Assembly: GCA_907163375.1 (NCBI GenBank)
Contig: CAJQUW010016139.1
Location: forward strand, 30,734 to 94,733
Reading direction: 5' to 3'
Source: Prostheceraeus crozeri
Taxonomy: Eukaryota > Platyhelminthes > Polycladida > Euryleptidae
Length of the DNA: 64,000 nt
Numbering within the stretch: position 1 is the first letter of the stretch; the number at the start of each line of letters is the position of its first letter. Below are positions 33,481 through 46,393 of the stretch, in pieces. A program made the translations under genes and the position numbers. The notes beneath the pieces are model-generated. The model saw only the letters and a list, made by a program, of their open reading frames with translations, was not told the origin of the DNA and did not search any database.

Positions 33481-34638
33481 TGTTTCTTACACAACCAAGT
33501 GATTTGATTGCCTATTTATTTTACCAGGAAAATGGAGCCCAGATTAGATTTTCCGATCAGAAACTGTACACCGTAGCACCAGTACATGCACCGTAGTTGA
33601 AACCAAGTGCCTCGATGCATGCATCTGCATAGTATGACTAAATGCTTTGGTGTAAATGCAAAGAAGAAGTTCACGAAACTCAACAGACTAGACATAAAGG
33701 TACCAGTAGATTTAAGTAGATATTTTTACACTGCCTAAAACTGTACTTCTGTACTGGAATCTAAATTCAATATGAAAACATAAAGATAGTGACATTACGA
33801 TACTAAAGTATGAAAGTTGGACAAAGACAGTCAGTCCCACAAAATTTTCATAAAATAATGAAATTTGGAATTAGAGTCATCATTTTTATACTGAGAGAAT
33901 TCTTTCAAATTTCTATTTTTTAAGTAAACCGGTGAGAATTTCTTCGTAAATGTCAAAGTGATTATGATGCATGGGTCATACGACCTCCTTTCGTCCTTTT
34001 GGATGGTTCAGTACCTAGATGCAATTCGGTAGATTTCAATCAATGATAAATATTTCACTCACTTCGATTTTTCTCTCCACTTGGTTGAATAGTTTTCTTT
34101 AATGCTGCGTTGAGCATTCTCCGGCCCCAACTGCTCATCTTGATAATCGAAGTCTGAATTTACAATCACAAAACCGTAGCACAAACGTCAGAATGAAATC
34201 AGAATTGCATTATAAGAATAAGTTTTTCTTATTCAAAATTCAAATTTATTGACTACGCATTGAATCATGACTGAATCTGCGCATTGAATTTCGACTGAAT
34301 GATGTCGCCAATACATGGATATAGAACAATAGAACTGGAAATAGTGCTTCAGTAACATTCCATATCGTTTCAGGCATAGACATCTAACTAACACCCGCCA
34401 CAAAAAGTGATGCTATATGGTAACATGCACTTAAGTCATTTTGTCATTGTTTTGTCACACTTCATGCTACACTTAAGTCATTTTGATTTTGTATGATCTT
34501 GTCACGGCGAATTGAAATGGTCCTGGGATAAACCAGTGGGTCAGAAGATGTAGACTAGTATCCTAAACAAGTTGGTGTTGTTAGTGTGATTTTGACAAAA
34601 ATTGCACTAAAGTGATTTTGTCATTGCACGGCAGTAAT

Positions 34639-36199
34639 GTCCTAAGAAGCCGTGCAATCACTTCAAATATAGATGTTGAGATCATAGACATGAACAAAAA
34701 GTGCACGCACTCACGCTTAAAATTGTTTGAATCCACGGAAAAGTAGCTTACGCTTTACATTAATTCAAAAAGTACTCGACCACAATAAGTGGAATTGTGC
34801 TTGTAATATAGAAAATACCCATTATTATGTGTATCTGAAAATCTGTAGTGATTGGTTGATTTTATCAAGGATATCTCTACACGTAAAAAGATTCTCGTGA
34901 AAATTAGTAAATTCCACTTGAAAGCTATGTTCCAAATTCTCGTGGTGCAGATAATTGCCATGCGAGTTATGTAAGCGTGAGCACATAAGTACAAAATTTT
35001 TGTATTTATCAAAGAAAATTGAGAATTAGATTCCAGGCTTCATGCAATCTAAATCTTTGGGGAAAGCTTTCTTAGATTGTCAAGTTGGGAACCGCATTTT
35101 CTTCATTATGATTCATTTCACTGCCAGTTTTCTCGGAAATGCTTAAAATGAAATATGGATTTTCTTTCTTCAACAAAGCAATTCGTATAACTTTTCGATG
35201 ACTCTCACAAATTGCTATGGATCTCACTGTTTCTTGCTATATATTCAGTTAAGGAGGATTAAGTGGCACTGAACAGTTAGATAATGTTGTACTATTCAAG
35301 TGTCGCTCATTCTAACTTCGCTTTCATTAGTATGTTGTGTTATTTGGGATAGAACAACTACGTAATACCATTAATAATGATCTGTGTGCCGCATTACACA
35401 TTTTTAAGACCACACTACTCATGTCATTTAAGTGTTGTGTTCAATACATGTGTGTTGGTGTGTTGTAAACTTCTCTGTATCCCTCGACGAGTTAGAAATA
35501 TAATTTGGTTCCAGATGCTCCGTTCTTTAGTTTATTCAGTCGCATAATATAACCAACATATCTGCTGAGATGATTAATATATGCTTGATGATTTTGTGGA
35601 AGACGCTTGCCACGCGTTCACATGATCAGAGAGACTCTTAGGAAGAATGAAAATCAAATGGTAGCATGTCTATCAGTTTGTTAATAATGATCAAACATTT
35701 CAAACTTGAAACATACAGTACATATATCAGAAATATTCAAATGAGGTTTGTGCGCAGTTCTTCAATTCCTTTCATTAAAATTTTTACTGCTGCGGTGCTG
35801 GTCTGACTACCTTAGACAGATAATCAATGCGAGAAGTATTACAAGCAAGAATTGAAAAATGAAGTACATGTATTACCTACTCACGCTTTTGTGCTTGTGT
35901 GGGCACGCGCGGATGCAGAATGAAGTATAATGACAAGTTAAAGATGATTGTAGGCAAAAATGCAAAAACTAAGAAATTGAAAGAGCCTGTACTTCCTCAT
36001 ATTTCTTTACACTTGCTTGCTCAGCTATTCTCACAGACCATTCGTGATCAATCATATTTGAGTCTTACAGGACAAGAATGAAATAGAAATGAAGTATTTA
36101 TTTATGAGATTTCTACGAATTTTCTTAACAAAAATATGAAATATGAAATTCCAACAAATTATCATCACAGATCTCAGCCTCAGGGTACAAATGACAATG
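34639..36199. other. no gene recognised
   Basis: AT-rich interval between the transposon and the second membrane protein gene. A stray transposon-end-like word, GCCGTGCAATCACTT, occurs just outside the right end (34649-34663). Confidence 0.5.
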
Positions 36200-39100
36200 T
36201 CAGACTACGGGTGGAAGACGCGATTGTGTTGGAGAGTACGCAGGTGGATCCTCATTCATCACTGAATGAGATTCTTGCAGTGAGGTTGACTGTGTGGAAG
36301 TGGGGGTTGGAGATCTGTATGCAGGAGGAAGATCAGGCATATTCTGCGATTCATTTTCAGTCTGTATGGTGAATATTGTCTGAGTCGGTGCTTCTGAAGC
36401 GGCTGCATAAGCCGGTGGGGAACTATCCACTATTTCATTATAAGCAGGAGGTGCCAACTGAAGTCCTCCTGGAGGTGTTGAAGTCGACAATGTAGTTCCT
36501 TGTCCACAAACAGTTTCTGAAAGAGAATAACACTGTAAATACCAGGCCTTAGAAATCTCCGTGAATTCTTCATTAAACAAATTGCTGCTTATTAGTACAT
36601 GTGCCAATATTGTCGCCACTAGCCGACACGAAATTTTCCTTTAGTCTTCACCAGGCAGAGTGCAAACAATAAACTTTAGTAGCGTTTTAATGACGCTTTT
36701 TAAAGTTCTTCAGGTGTATAATACTCCTGAATTCATGAGTAGTTTAACAGGATTTTTGCCATCTTCTTGTGGCTTTTCTGTTGACTGTCATTGGCGCATA
36801 GGGCCATAGAGTAGGGATATATAGGTTGAGTGTCGACTCAAAAAAGTATCTGTATACAGTGAAAATTTTGATATGAAAAGATTCAGTTTTTTGCGGAGAT
36901 TACGTTCCTGTGGTCCAAAAAATTATTTGAACAGTTTTAAAAAAAGTCAAAATTTTGCAAATTTATAGGCCTAACTACCGAGATGACGCCCCTCTATAAG
37001 TAGTGTGAAACAAGTTGGATATCAAAAGGAATGAATATTCTATAATAAGCATCCGAACTAAACAGAAATCAAGCTGATTATCAAGGGAATTTCATAATTC
37101 GTTATAATGGAAGTCTTCATGAAAAAGTCGCGATATCATTCGTGCTTTCTTGGCTGAAATTTCAAGTTTTTAGTTCAATTTTTATCAGTATGATTTTATG
37201 ATTCACTAAATGCATGTTTCATTTTTTGAATCTGAATAGTGATGGTGACCTATTTACATCTTTCAAAGTTAATTGAAATCATTGTCTTTGATTATGTGAT
37301 TTTGCTGTGCCAGTGGCAGGTTGCCTATGATCACGCTTAAGAAAATACTCTCGAGGTTCAGCATGAAAGGAATAGGAACCCAACGAATTGCTAATTTAAC
37401 AAACATTACTTCTACATCTGTATGGTAATGTTTGTCATGACACTAAGAATCTGTAAAATACTATCATTCCTTCTGCATTACTATCATTATCATCCAATTC
37501 CGTGGCTATATCTCCAAAACTGCAAAAATTAGCATATCTCACATTTGGAAACAATTACGACTGCATCCCCCTTGAGTTCATTTAATAAAATCGAAAGTGT
37601 ATATACATTGAAGATTTAATAAATGCGAGTTATCACTCTACCTAATATATTTACTCAATGCATAGGGCCGGATCGCAGCGCAATGAACTAAATTACTATA
37701 TTACTGAACTAAGTTTAACTGACGAAAAAGATGCGTTTTCATAACGTACGACTTAATTTGATTTCATTACAGATGCAAAAATCGATAATTTGCACAGAAG
37801 CGTGTGTGTTGCTGTAGTATTTGCTGTAAGCAACTAACATTATCCAACTGAAATTCACCTTCTAAATATTTTTCATTCAGATATTAGGCCCGTTTCACTC
37901 TCATTTTACCATTCAAAAAGAGATTTGTCCATTTTATGACTATGATTGCACTTTTGTGGCTGATATCTATCACAAAAATGTGCAAAATATGCACTGCATT
38001 TAAGTGGCATTATACTACGAGGCTTCAAGGCCACTTTACATGACAATTTTGAAAGTCAAAATAAAATTCAAAGTGCAATTAAGATGATTATTTATAGGAA
38101 AGATTGATGACATAGTCCTTTGCTTGCTTGTTGAACTTTCGGGGATCATAACTGCGTAGATGTTGAGGAAGTAATTCCAAGTTCGTGTAGTAGCGACTGG
38201 AAAAGATCTACCTCCCAAAGGGCGACGGTAAGCTGGACCACAAGCGAAGAGGAAACCGCAGATCGGGATCGTCCAGGCATGGAAGCAATACCATTTCAGG
38301 TGCTCAACAAGATAATTAGGGGCACCATTTTGCCGGCAGCAAAAATATCATTACCGATAGCCTATATGCAATTCTCTCTCGGATAGGAAGCCATTTAAGA
38401 TCTTCTAGCAGATGTGTGATCGAGGAAGAGCGATGCGATCCGTATATAAGACAAGCTGCTGCATTCAAGGCCGACTGCAGACGTTTTAGCTGTTTATCCA
38501 GAGTGCCATTTAAGATTGAGATGGAGTAGTCAAACTTTTGAATAACTAAAGCAGCTGGAAATACGATATTTCTGAAAATTCCTCTTTTGGCTAAATTTCT
38601 GCTTAAGTCATGACAACGAGTTTTATTGTCATAGTTAAGCAAACATGTTTCTCTGGCTACAAAAATGATATTCACGGAATTTCCTTGAGGCACAACACGT
38701 TTTGTTTGGTAATTGATTTGAGCAGCAGATTGTCATTGAGATAGACAATTCCTACCTATATTTCAATCGACTACTTACTTTTTTTATGTACATGTACATG
38801 TATGTATGATACCTTGATAATTTAGTCACAATCTCCACCAAGTCGCTAGCACAGAAAAACAACGCATGTAGCAGATTCAACTTTAATAGCGCGTGTGCCC
38901 CCCTCTAGCTCCAATACATTCAGTAATCCGAGATGGCATGGATTCCAGGGGCGCTTTTCCAGGGGTCCGTGAAGGGAATCCCGGTTAAAGTGTATTTTAT
39001 AAAATTATTTTAAATCAAAACGCGAAAGCTGAGAACAACTAAATCTCTCTCTCTCTCCCCTCTTCCTGGAGTGAAAGTATACTACCACAGAGATCGGTGT

Positions 39101-42081
39101 ATACTGGCCTCCTGCCACCTGACGAAGGAAGGCGCACGACGAAGCGGTGAATCAGATGTCTAACTTATCATGGACCCTATGTATACTAGCCTACAGTTCA
39201 GTCCCCTAAGTCTGATCACCTTGTCGTGGATACATACATGTACATGTCTATGTTATCGAGAGTCAATCAATGCACGTAACTATGGTAATTCCATAGAAAT
39301 CGATGTCTCGCTCCTCTTCTGGTCTAGAAGAGACATTTTGAATGATCGATGGCACCTGCCTGGACTAGTTAGACGGGTCACCTTCCTGATTATTATGCAT
39401 TACGGAGATAGGAGAATGAGACGCGGGTTAAAGTGTTTTGCAGTGATAAGAAGCAAGAGCGTGTTAGCCATTGAATTGTGAACAGTTTTCTAACTGCTCA
39501 GATAATGGTAACTGTATTATCGCCTGTCTATAATACAAACTTTTTTGCAAAAATCTGTATCTTTTAAATTGGGTGGGGTCCAGGAGTCGCTCCGACGACT
39601 CGAAGGGGGTCCGCGACCCAGTCAACTTTAAGAACCACTGGTCTAGACTAAAGCAAGACAGGAGCATTCCTAACTGGCATAGATTACGCGCTCCTTCCCA
39701 TGCATTGGAGTAAATATTATTTCCCGCGCGGGCAATAATCTGCTTTACAGGTCAAATAAAGCGATAGGATATCTTTCATATGACTTAAGATCACTCATTG
39801 TTATGTGCCCAAATATGATTTAAATGTAATTTTTGTCTCAATTGACGCAGAATAAAATGAAATGAAATGAAAAACATGCACGGAGACAAATAAAAGCATG
39901 TTTGCTTAACTACAACAATAAAACTTGTTGTCATGACGCTTTCATTAACTTTAACAGTTAATCTAGCCAAGCGTGGCATTGCCAGAAATACCTTGTTTCT
40001 AGCTGTTGTGGTTGACATCTACCCTAAAAGTGCAATCATAATCATAAAAATGACAAATCTCATTTTGAGTGGTTAAATGAATGATAGATCATTACGATAT
40101 TAAGTACACAAGGCTCGGAGGTGCATGGATCTACATAAACCAATGCGATTTTGCGATGCTTGACGCTCCGTAATTTGCAAGACCAATGGAAGTGCAACAT
40201 GAGAAATGTCGTTTTGCTGATGACGGGTGACAGTATACAAATATAAACAGTAAGAAGCTCGTGTGCGAATTTAGGAAGAAATTGTCAGCAACTCTCGAAC
40301 TGCATGCATAATTAACAATAACATCATGAGCAGTTTATGAAAGACTTTAGTCGACTGAAAGTAGGTGAACAATGTCAGATGAATGGTCAAGATAATACAG
40401 AACAAGGGCTGACACGACAGACCCAGATCCGCACGTGACATTTCAGTGAACTGAAATGAATGAAGAGAATCACAGTGGTGATGCCTGATACGTTGTGCGC
40501 ACAAATGTTGACATCATCAGCCTATAGGCCTTACATGAGCTCATCGCCGGTGAAGGTTTTCAGAACACTATTCAAATGCTCGTTACTTTTATTTTCATTT
40601 GATATAACAACATGTTGTGAGAAACTATTCTAAAGTACATTTTCACATAAATGAAAAATAAGAAAGATAGATAAATATTAACAAAAACAAGTTGTTAATA
40701 TAAGAATACAGATGTTTAGTCTAACGAATTGAATTTAAGCACAATAATTTTGCAGCGATATATTGCAAGTTATACGTGTCTCGAATAATGTACATGTGCA
40801 AATGAAGGTGAAATGAATGTAGGAACATATCACAGAAGGATAAGGTGATTTAGCAATCGCTATCAAAATCAAACAAACTCTAATATCAAAAAATTGTGAA
40901 TACACTCTTACTAGATTTGAAGTGTCATGAAAACTGCTGACTTGCCGTGTTGTAACTCATGCATTTACACGAATTTACATGTATCATCTATTTACATTGC
41001 AAAATGGGTGTAATTGTGATGCGACTAATCGTACATGTAAACACTTATACACATGCAAGATTAAAAGTCCGTTTGAGCAGCATACCAAATTCAAAGGTAA
41101 CTAAGCTTTGTTGCAAAGTCCTAGATATCTGTTTTGCACCAAACACTTGAAAAATTATTAATTACTTAAATCATTGTGCATAAAAGCAAATTTTCGGCAA
41201 CTCCACTTTCGTCAGGGTCATAAAATAGCTGATCACCTTAACCTTGAAATCTTGCTTCGAATTTTGTGGAAAGTTTGATTTGTGGCCGCAAAAATACCAA
41301 GAAAGTCTGAAGGCCTCAGTGAAGATAACGGGGGGCCCAGGAGCTCAAGAAGGAATTTTTAATTTCCATTGACTCAGGGTGACTTACTAGCATATTGAAT
41401 AAAGATTTCTGGGGTGCCGGCGATAATGTTTGCGAATGAAGTTACTTGCAAAAAGGGCAATGTCGTTTATGTTGTCTAAAATTCGAGCTTGTTTTTCTAT
41501 ATTAGATGCATAAATGCAAATTTTGAATCAGATGTCATACTTTACATCTAACATTAAGAGTAACAATTTTAAACTTGTAGATTCATCCATTACTGTCGTA
41601 GTAGAAGTAGCAAGTGGTATGAAAAGGGAAATGCAAGAGCATAATTTTTGGATGCTCAAAATGTTAGGAGGCGCCCCCAAGCACCCATTGCACGACGCCA
41701 GTGAGTAATACGTAGTTTATAGTAACTGTTGATACATAGAGATGTATGCATGCATGCATATGGTCAAGCGTACATGGTAACTATAGTAAATGTGTATATG
41801 ATTATGAACTGTTTACCAACATGATGGAAGGATTAATGAATCATTATGCGTCATGCATGTATACATTATAACAAGCACACATTTACCTCTGTTTGTATTG
41901 CGTCTCGCACGCTCAGCAGCAGCATTTTCTTTGCCTCTGCAACAATACCAATAAAGCATTGCTGATGGCCCGCCAATAACAACAATTAAAATTGCACCGC
42001 CGCCCATAATGTAGAAGTGAATCGGAATATATTTCCACGGATCTATCATCCATAACAACGTGAAATTGACTTTCGTCACTT
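36200..42081 (-). CDS. PPAY-tailed single-pass membrane protein, last two exons recognised
   Basis: Exon 41887-42081 encodes EVTKVNFTLLWMIDPWK, a membrane helix around GGGAILIVVIGGPSAM and a Cys/basic stop-transfer patch (YWYCCRGKE). After a 5.4-kb intron, exon 36200-36516 follows in matching phase (G|AA) and encodes a 104-residue cytoplasmic tail with four PPAY motifs (APPAYNE, PPAYAAA, PPAYRSP, PPAYSPT). PPxY motifs bind WW domains. The architecture is like the Shisa-like gene, whose 3' end it faces, and other WW-binding membrane proteins (WBP1/VOPP1 type) share it too. No signal peptide or cysteine-domain exon was found upstream, so the N-terminus is missing from this model. Confidence 0.65.
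36969..37657 (+). repeat. dispersed repeat, copy 2
   Basis: Matches 13614-14272 in the same orientation over its whole length. It lies in the long intron of the PPAY gene. Confidence 0.8.
38040..38700 (-). mobile_element. LINE fragment, C-terminal end of a CR1/L2-like reverse transcriptase
   Basis: The minus frame has PAALVIQKFDYSISILNG, then LKRLQSALNAAACLIYGSHR, then LKWLPIRERIAYRLSVMIF, the usual sequence after the polymerase domain in CR1/L2 elements. A second frame further on gives GPAYRRPLGGRSFPVATTRT, the typical end of the ORF. 5'-truncated and frameshifted, lying in the intron of the PPAY gene. Confidence 0.75.
39560..39640 (+). mobile_element. hAT-like terminal sequence
   Basis: GGGGTCCGCGACCCAGTC followed by TTTAAGAACCACTG ends in the manner of hAT inverted repeats (complement starts CAGTGGTTCTTAAAG). 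The matching left end was not found; CAGGGGCGCTTTTCCAGGGG near 38948 is only a weak candidate. Confidence 0.35.
39650..41886. other. intron sequence, no gene recognised
   Basis: ORFs at 39791-40018 and 40271-40504 (-) and 40959-41150 (+) lack recognised motifs. Confidence 0.45.
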
Positions 42082-45000
42082 CTGAAATGTAGATGAAATG
42101 CATTTGCACATTCCTGTGAATATGTAGAATACATTCACATTTATACCATGTTCGAATTTCTCCTTGATTATGAAAGTATATGCGCCCATCGTCAACCGTA
42201 TAGGCTAATTAATCAAAGATAAGTAGGCCGTATTCTGCTATCTTGTGAAGGAAATATGGCTGCTACGCCCATTATGATGCATTCACCAACATGAATTGCA
42301 GAGCTTGCTTTACCTGGCATGCTTTCTACAGAAAATACAATACAGGTATCAAAATTTATTAGAGCACAAACCTGTCACGGCAATAACTTGTTGGTTGTAT
42401 TCCAAAATTAATAAGTAGGGATCTGCGAATCAGAAAATTTAGAGTCAAATCGAATTTCGAATGGAATCGGGTCGTGATATGCAAACCGAATTGAATTACG
42501 GAGAACTAGCATGCAACTACTTCAGCTTATTTATTATTTGCGATGTACGGTGCATAGCCAACTATGCCGTTAGACAAAAGAAAGATAGATGGTAAATGGG
42601 CATCACTAGCAAATAGAAGGAAGAAGACTAGACAAATAGAAACCCAATAATCATGTGTTTACATAACTGTCGAAAGATACAGTGACACCTTGGGACTTAG
42701 GAAGAAATAAGCAGTCGAATCAAAACGTCTTTATTTTTCTGAGAATATATATATAGCCACGTTTTTCAACCAGCCTCAAATGACGCACTGAGGCAAAATT
42801 GTGAGATAGCGGATGTTGATTTGACATGAGACTTCCCATTGGCATTATTTTGCCAAAAAAATAGATAGCTTGATGACAAAGACTAGGTATATAGCCTCAG
42901 GACTGTATAAAGAAAGAAGCTCCGGATCTTAACCGGAACTGGAGACGCAACCGCAATCAATAGATCCCATACGTAAATCTGAAGTCCGAGAAATCTCAAA
43001 AACTCAAAATCAGTGGACACTTTAAGATGTATTCAAATTTGTAGAAAGAAATAATAGAATAATTTTTGCAGCATGTGAATAGTGGTCATTAACTCCTTTA
43101 TTATTCTCTCCGCAGTAATGTAATTTGTGATCAGTGATAATGTGATTTCCATAATGATAAATTAGTTCCATAATAAATCCATAGCTAATTTATTCAATCA
43201 GAAATCACACCAGTATAAAGTTCACTTAATGCAATAGTACGCTGCCAAATCACTGAAATACTTGCTACCACATGCTGCATTTCTTTTCATCTGGTAGTGT
43301 GGTTTACTGTTGGCAGTGAGTCACAATCGAAGCGAATGATAACAATGGAAAAGGGAAGAAATAATAGAAAAATTAAGCAATTAAAGTGAAAGTGATATGG
43401 TAACCGCAAAAAAGTTTGAAAGCATAATACTTTCCAGAGCGTTGAATTTCATTCGGACGGCGCAAACAGAGAAACGCAGTCTGGTAACCATGACAGCCAA
43501 ATTCACCTTCATTTGATAGGTAGATTTCACAGCTAAATTTATTTCACTTTTATTATTTTATTCAAGCTTTCAATTTTTTTCTTTGCATTACGCACAGATT
43601 TATTTGCGTGTGGGTTAGTCTAGAGCTGACGTAATCCTATCTCAGCCATTGTATGGAATGGTAGGAGCTGATAGAGATTGACATAGATATTCGTCTCTCT
43701 TTAACTTGTGTGATTGGCTAAAGGCGCGCATTGCAGGAGCTCTAATCAGAGACCCACCAATTTCAATGGTCAGATTGCCTGCACGCGTGTCAAATAAAAA
43801 TTACATATCTTCAACTCAATATTTCTTAGTGATAAATTCGTCAAATAGAATTATTATTTACACGGTTCGACTCTTCATGATTTAAATTTGCTGACTGTGT
43901 TGTTTAAGGTGGTATCAATCTTCTGTCTCGTCAGAATTCAGACTTGAATTTGCATCACGCCCAGTGGATCTTCTTGCCCCTCAAGACTACTTCTGATGTG
44001 ACCATCAGTCTTGAGGAAAGTTATCGCTAGACCCAAGCACGCAGACAATGCAATTCGTCTCTGCGATGTCACGGTTTACAGTGTCGGTCAAAGTATATGC
44101 AGACATCTAAATTCTTAACTCAAGGTCACACAAATATATGCAGAAAATGGATTACAAAAGTACTTAGAGAATTGCAGTGTGGAATCATTCTTGCATGAAT
44201 TTTGACCAGACCAAACTTGGAAATGTAAATACATTGAATCTTGGGTTTGGTTTGACGATCGGAGCCCGCACTTACCACGAGTTATCTGAACAACATGTGA
44301 CCATTGAACAGTGCTTTTCTAAATTATCTAGATTAAATGGTCATCCTTGAAGTAAAATTGGTTTGGATATAGGCTATTGCAGGATGCTACGACAGTGCAA
44401 TCGCAGAGCCACTTAAATGAGAGTTGTGCGATCGAGCAATAATGGTTGCCAACAATTGAGTATAAGAAAGCAAAAAACCCGTTTATTGTTGCTAACGAAA
44501 TGTGATATTCAACTCAATACGTTCACAAACGTTCAGACAAAATCGAGGTTATATACAAACCATGCAGATAGATTAAATTTGAGGTGAAGTTTGATAATCA
44601 CTTTCTGGAATTAAAGATGGAGGCGGCTTGCGTGATGCCAACTTAAAGACAAAGCTTTCTCTGCAAGAAAATAAATGCTTAGCTTATTCAAACTATCTAT
44701 TAGAAAATAGGATCGTGGGCAGAATTAATTCAACAACATGTTGACAGATAACTGGTTCCTCTGAGTAGGCCAGAACTGATATGAAGACCATAAATATAGA
44801 CTGGAACATGACTAAAAACAAAGAAAAATTAATCGAAAGTATCAAGAAATGTCATTTTGCTGGAAGTGTCTAACTTGCAGAATGTTCACCATATTTTGCA
44901 ATAAAAACAAGAAATTATCGAATTTTCACAATAAATCAGTGACCTCTCATGTAAATGCTAGAAATTACGTTGAGCATCTGACTTTTGATCTAGAACGAAA

Positions 45001-46202
45001 TCATAACAACCCAATAATAGATTTAAGATGGTGGAGGATATAAATTTTAGACATAAGAAGACTTCAAAGATCGTCACTTGAGGTCAGTCATTGGAAACAG
45101 AGGATAGTAAACAGGCTTGTCGTGGGAGCGGAATTTTCCATGGGAATTCCCATCCGAATTCCCATAAAAATGCGAGAAGCTCCAACAGAACTTACATGAA
45201 TTATATTTTCTTGCATCTTCTGCACGATTTCATTGTTAAGAAAATAGTTATGTAAGATATAATCAGTCTTCATTTCTAAAGAAATCTATGAATGGAATGA
45301 TTGTACGTCAACATTGTTTTTATCCTGACTAATGTGCTGCTGCAACAGAGGTTTTAAAGTTTTAAAGTAGGTTAAGTAATAGAAGCTAGGATAATTTAGA
45401 GTAGTATTATGCGTTTATTCGATCAAAATGCGAATCATACAAGGCTTGATGCTTGTAAGTAGCATGTTTGTCTAGTGATATTATTAAATTTCTCATCTTG
45501 ATTAAGAATCAGATTGTGTGACACAATGTGCATGTACATGCCAGATAACATGAAAACATGCCTAAATGAAATTTCTGTATTTGATCCTCGCACATAAGCA
45601 TGTAGTCTATTTTCAAGGATAACTTCAAGCATATTGCGACTACTAATAAAGAAAAAAGCTTTACTTTTCGAAATGTAGGTTAACTGCATCTCTAATATCA
45701 TGGATTTCAGATTCATTGTAGAACCCTTTGATTGAATAATCTAACAACATAAATGCTACTTAAAAGTTGCAAATTTCATGGAGGTTTTAAGACTTGATTT
45801 AGGCCTGTCATGCATGCACGGTTTACTTGCAGAGCTTGTCAAAGAGACATTTGTCTTATGGGAATTACTATGGGAAATAATCGCAAATTTTGAAAAATCC
45901 TGTGGGCATGAGATGAGAGTGGGACGAAGGAATCTCGTCCCACGGCAAGCCTGATAGCAAAGCAAGATCTAATATTTGAAACACCGTAGGTATGATAATC
46001 GCATAATCTTGACCCAGCCTGTGTTTGGTAATGGAAAGCGCTATTTGCTTGTAATATAGTTTGAAATGTAACATCCATCTGTAATTCCTGTCATCCTAGT
46101 CATGTGGGCCTGGAGAAGAGATTTATAATGTTCATTTGTAGCGCTGCAGGTACACAGCCTATCACACAGCTTGAGTAAGATGAAATATTAATGCCTTTGA
46201 TG
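42082..46202. other. no gene recognised
   Basis: Searched on minus for a cysteine-rich upstream exon of the PPAY gene (CCG-type motif) without success. A small perfect 10-bp-arm hairpin CCTCAAGACT/AGTCTTGAGG lies near 43978-44015. ORFs near 45756-46078 (-) are in three overlapping frames and unsupported. Confidence 0.45.
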
Positions 46203-46393
46203 AAATAGGCCTACCATCAAATATTGACAGTTGTGATCCTCCCAAATTGAATTGAAAGCCAAATTCTAATTTAACCAGCATCCAAATAAATCCCGAGCTT
46301 TTGATCTGAGCATAAAATTAATTTTAGTACAGAAAATAGAAGATAGCTAGAGCATATGAAAGTAACATACCATTTAAGAAAACTAAACCACCG

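Larger units (their letters stand above)
31290..34138 (-). pseudogene. transposase-like gene of the DUF7869-type family, decayed
   Basis: Exon 1 at 34063-34138 (MSSWGRRMLNAALKK) has donor A|GTGAGTG; exon 2 starts at 33109 after a T-rich acceptor, and phases agree. Then come a nuclear-signal-like PKRRR, a 10-residue Q/D/G/P repeat, and conserved blocks HIESFHPQISHYRREHAP, NRRYLPAEITIKMM, a Cys-rich ring (VCTAQKYHTAVH, HCPECLSYKR), FISRVVTFNETFSPL, FIFWVDNCAAQNKNW and TGHTFMSAD. These match a family of uncharacterised, transposon-associated metazoan proteins (I believe Pfam DUF7869). Frame changes lie near 32.70 kb and 32.11 kb, a stop near 32.38 kb, and another change near 31.64 kb, so this copy is dead. 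Confidence 0.65.
30071..34634 (-). mobile_element. DNA transposon with inverted ends and TAAT duplication
   Basis: Both ends read CTGCCGTGCAATGACAAA inward (18 identical bases, most of the next 16 also matching), at 30071 and, inverted, at 34634. TAAT flanks each end directly (30067-30070, 34635-34638). Variants of AATGACAAAGTGACTTAAGTG recur inside both ends (near 30319, 30388, 34427 and 34468), as expected of transposase-binding subterminal repeats. The interior carries one transposase-like gene on minus. About 4.56 kb in total. The superfamily is not settled: a 4-bp duplication and these ends do not match the classic sets I know. Confidence 0.75.

Noticed and set aside
39321-39648. GTCTAGA at 39322 and 39641 as a possible hAT duplication
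   Set aside because: The sequence after the left copy has no resemblance to the right terminal repeat.
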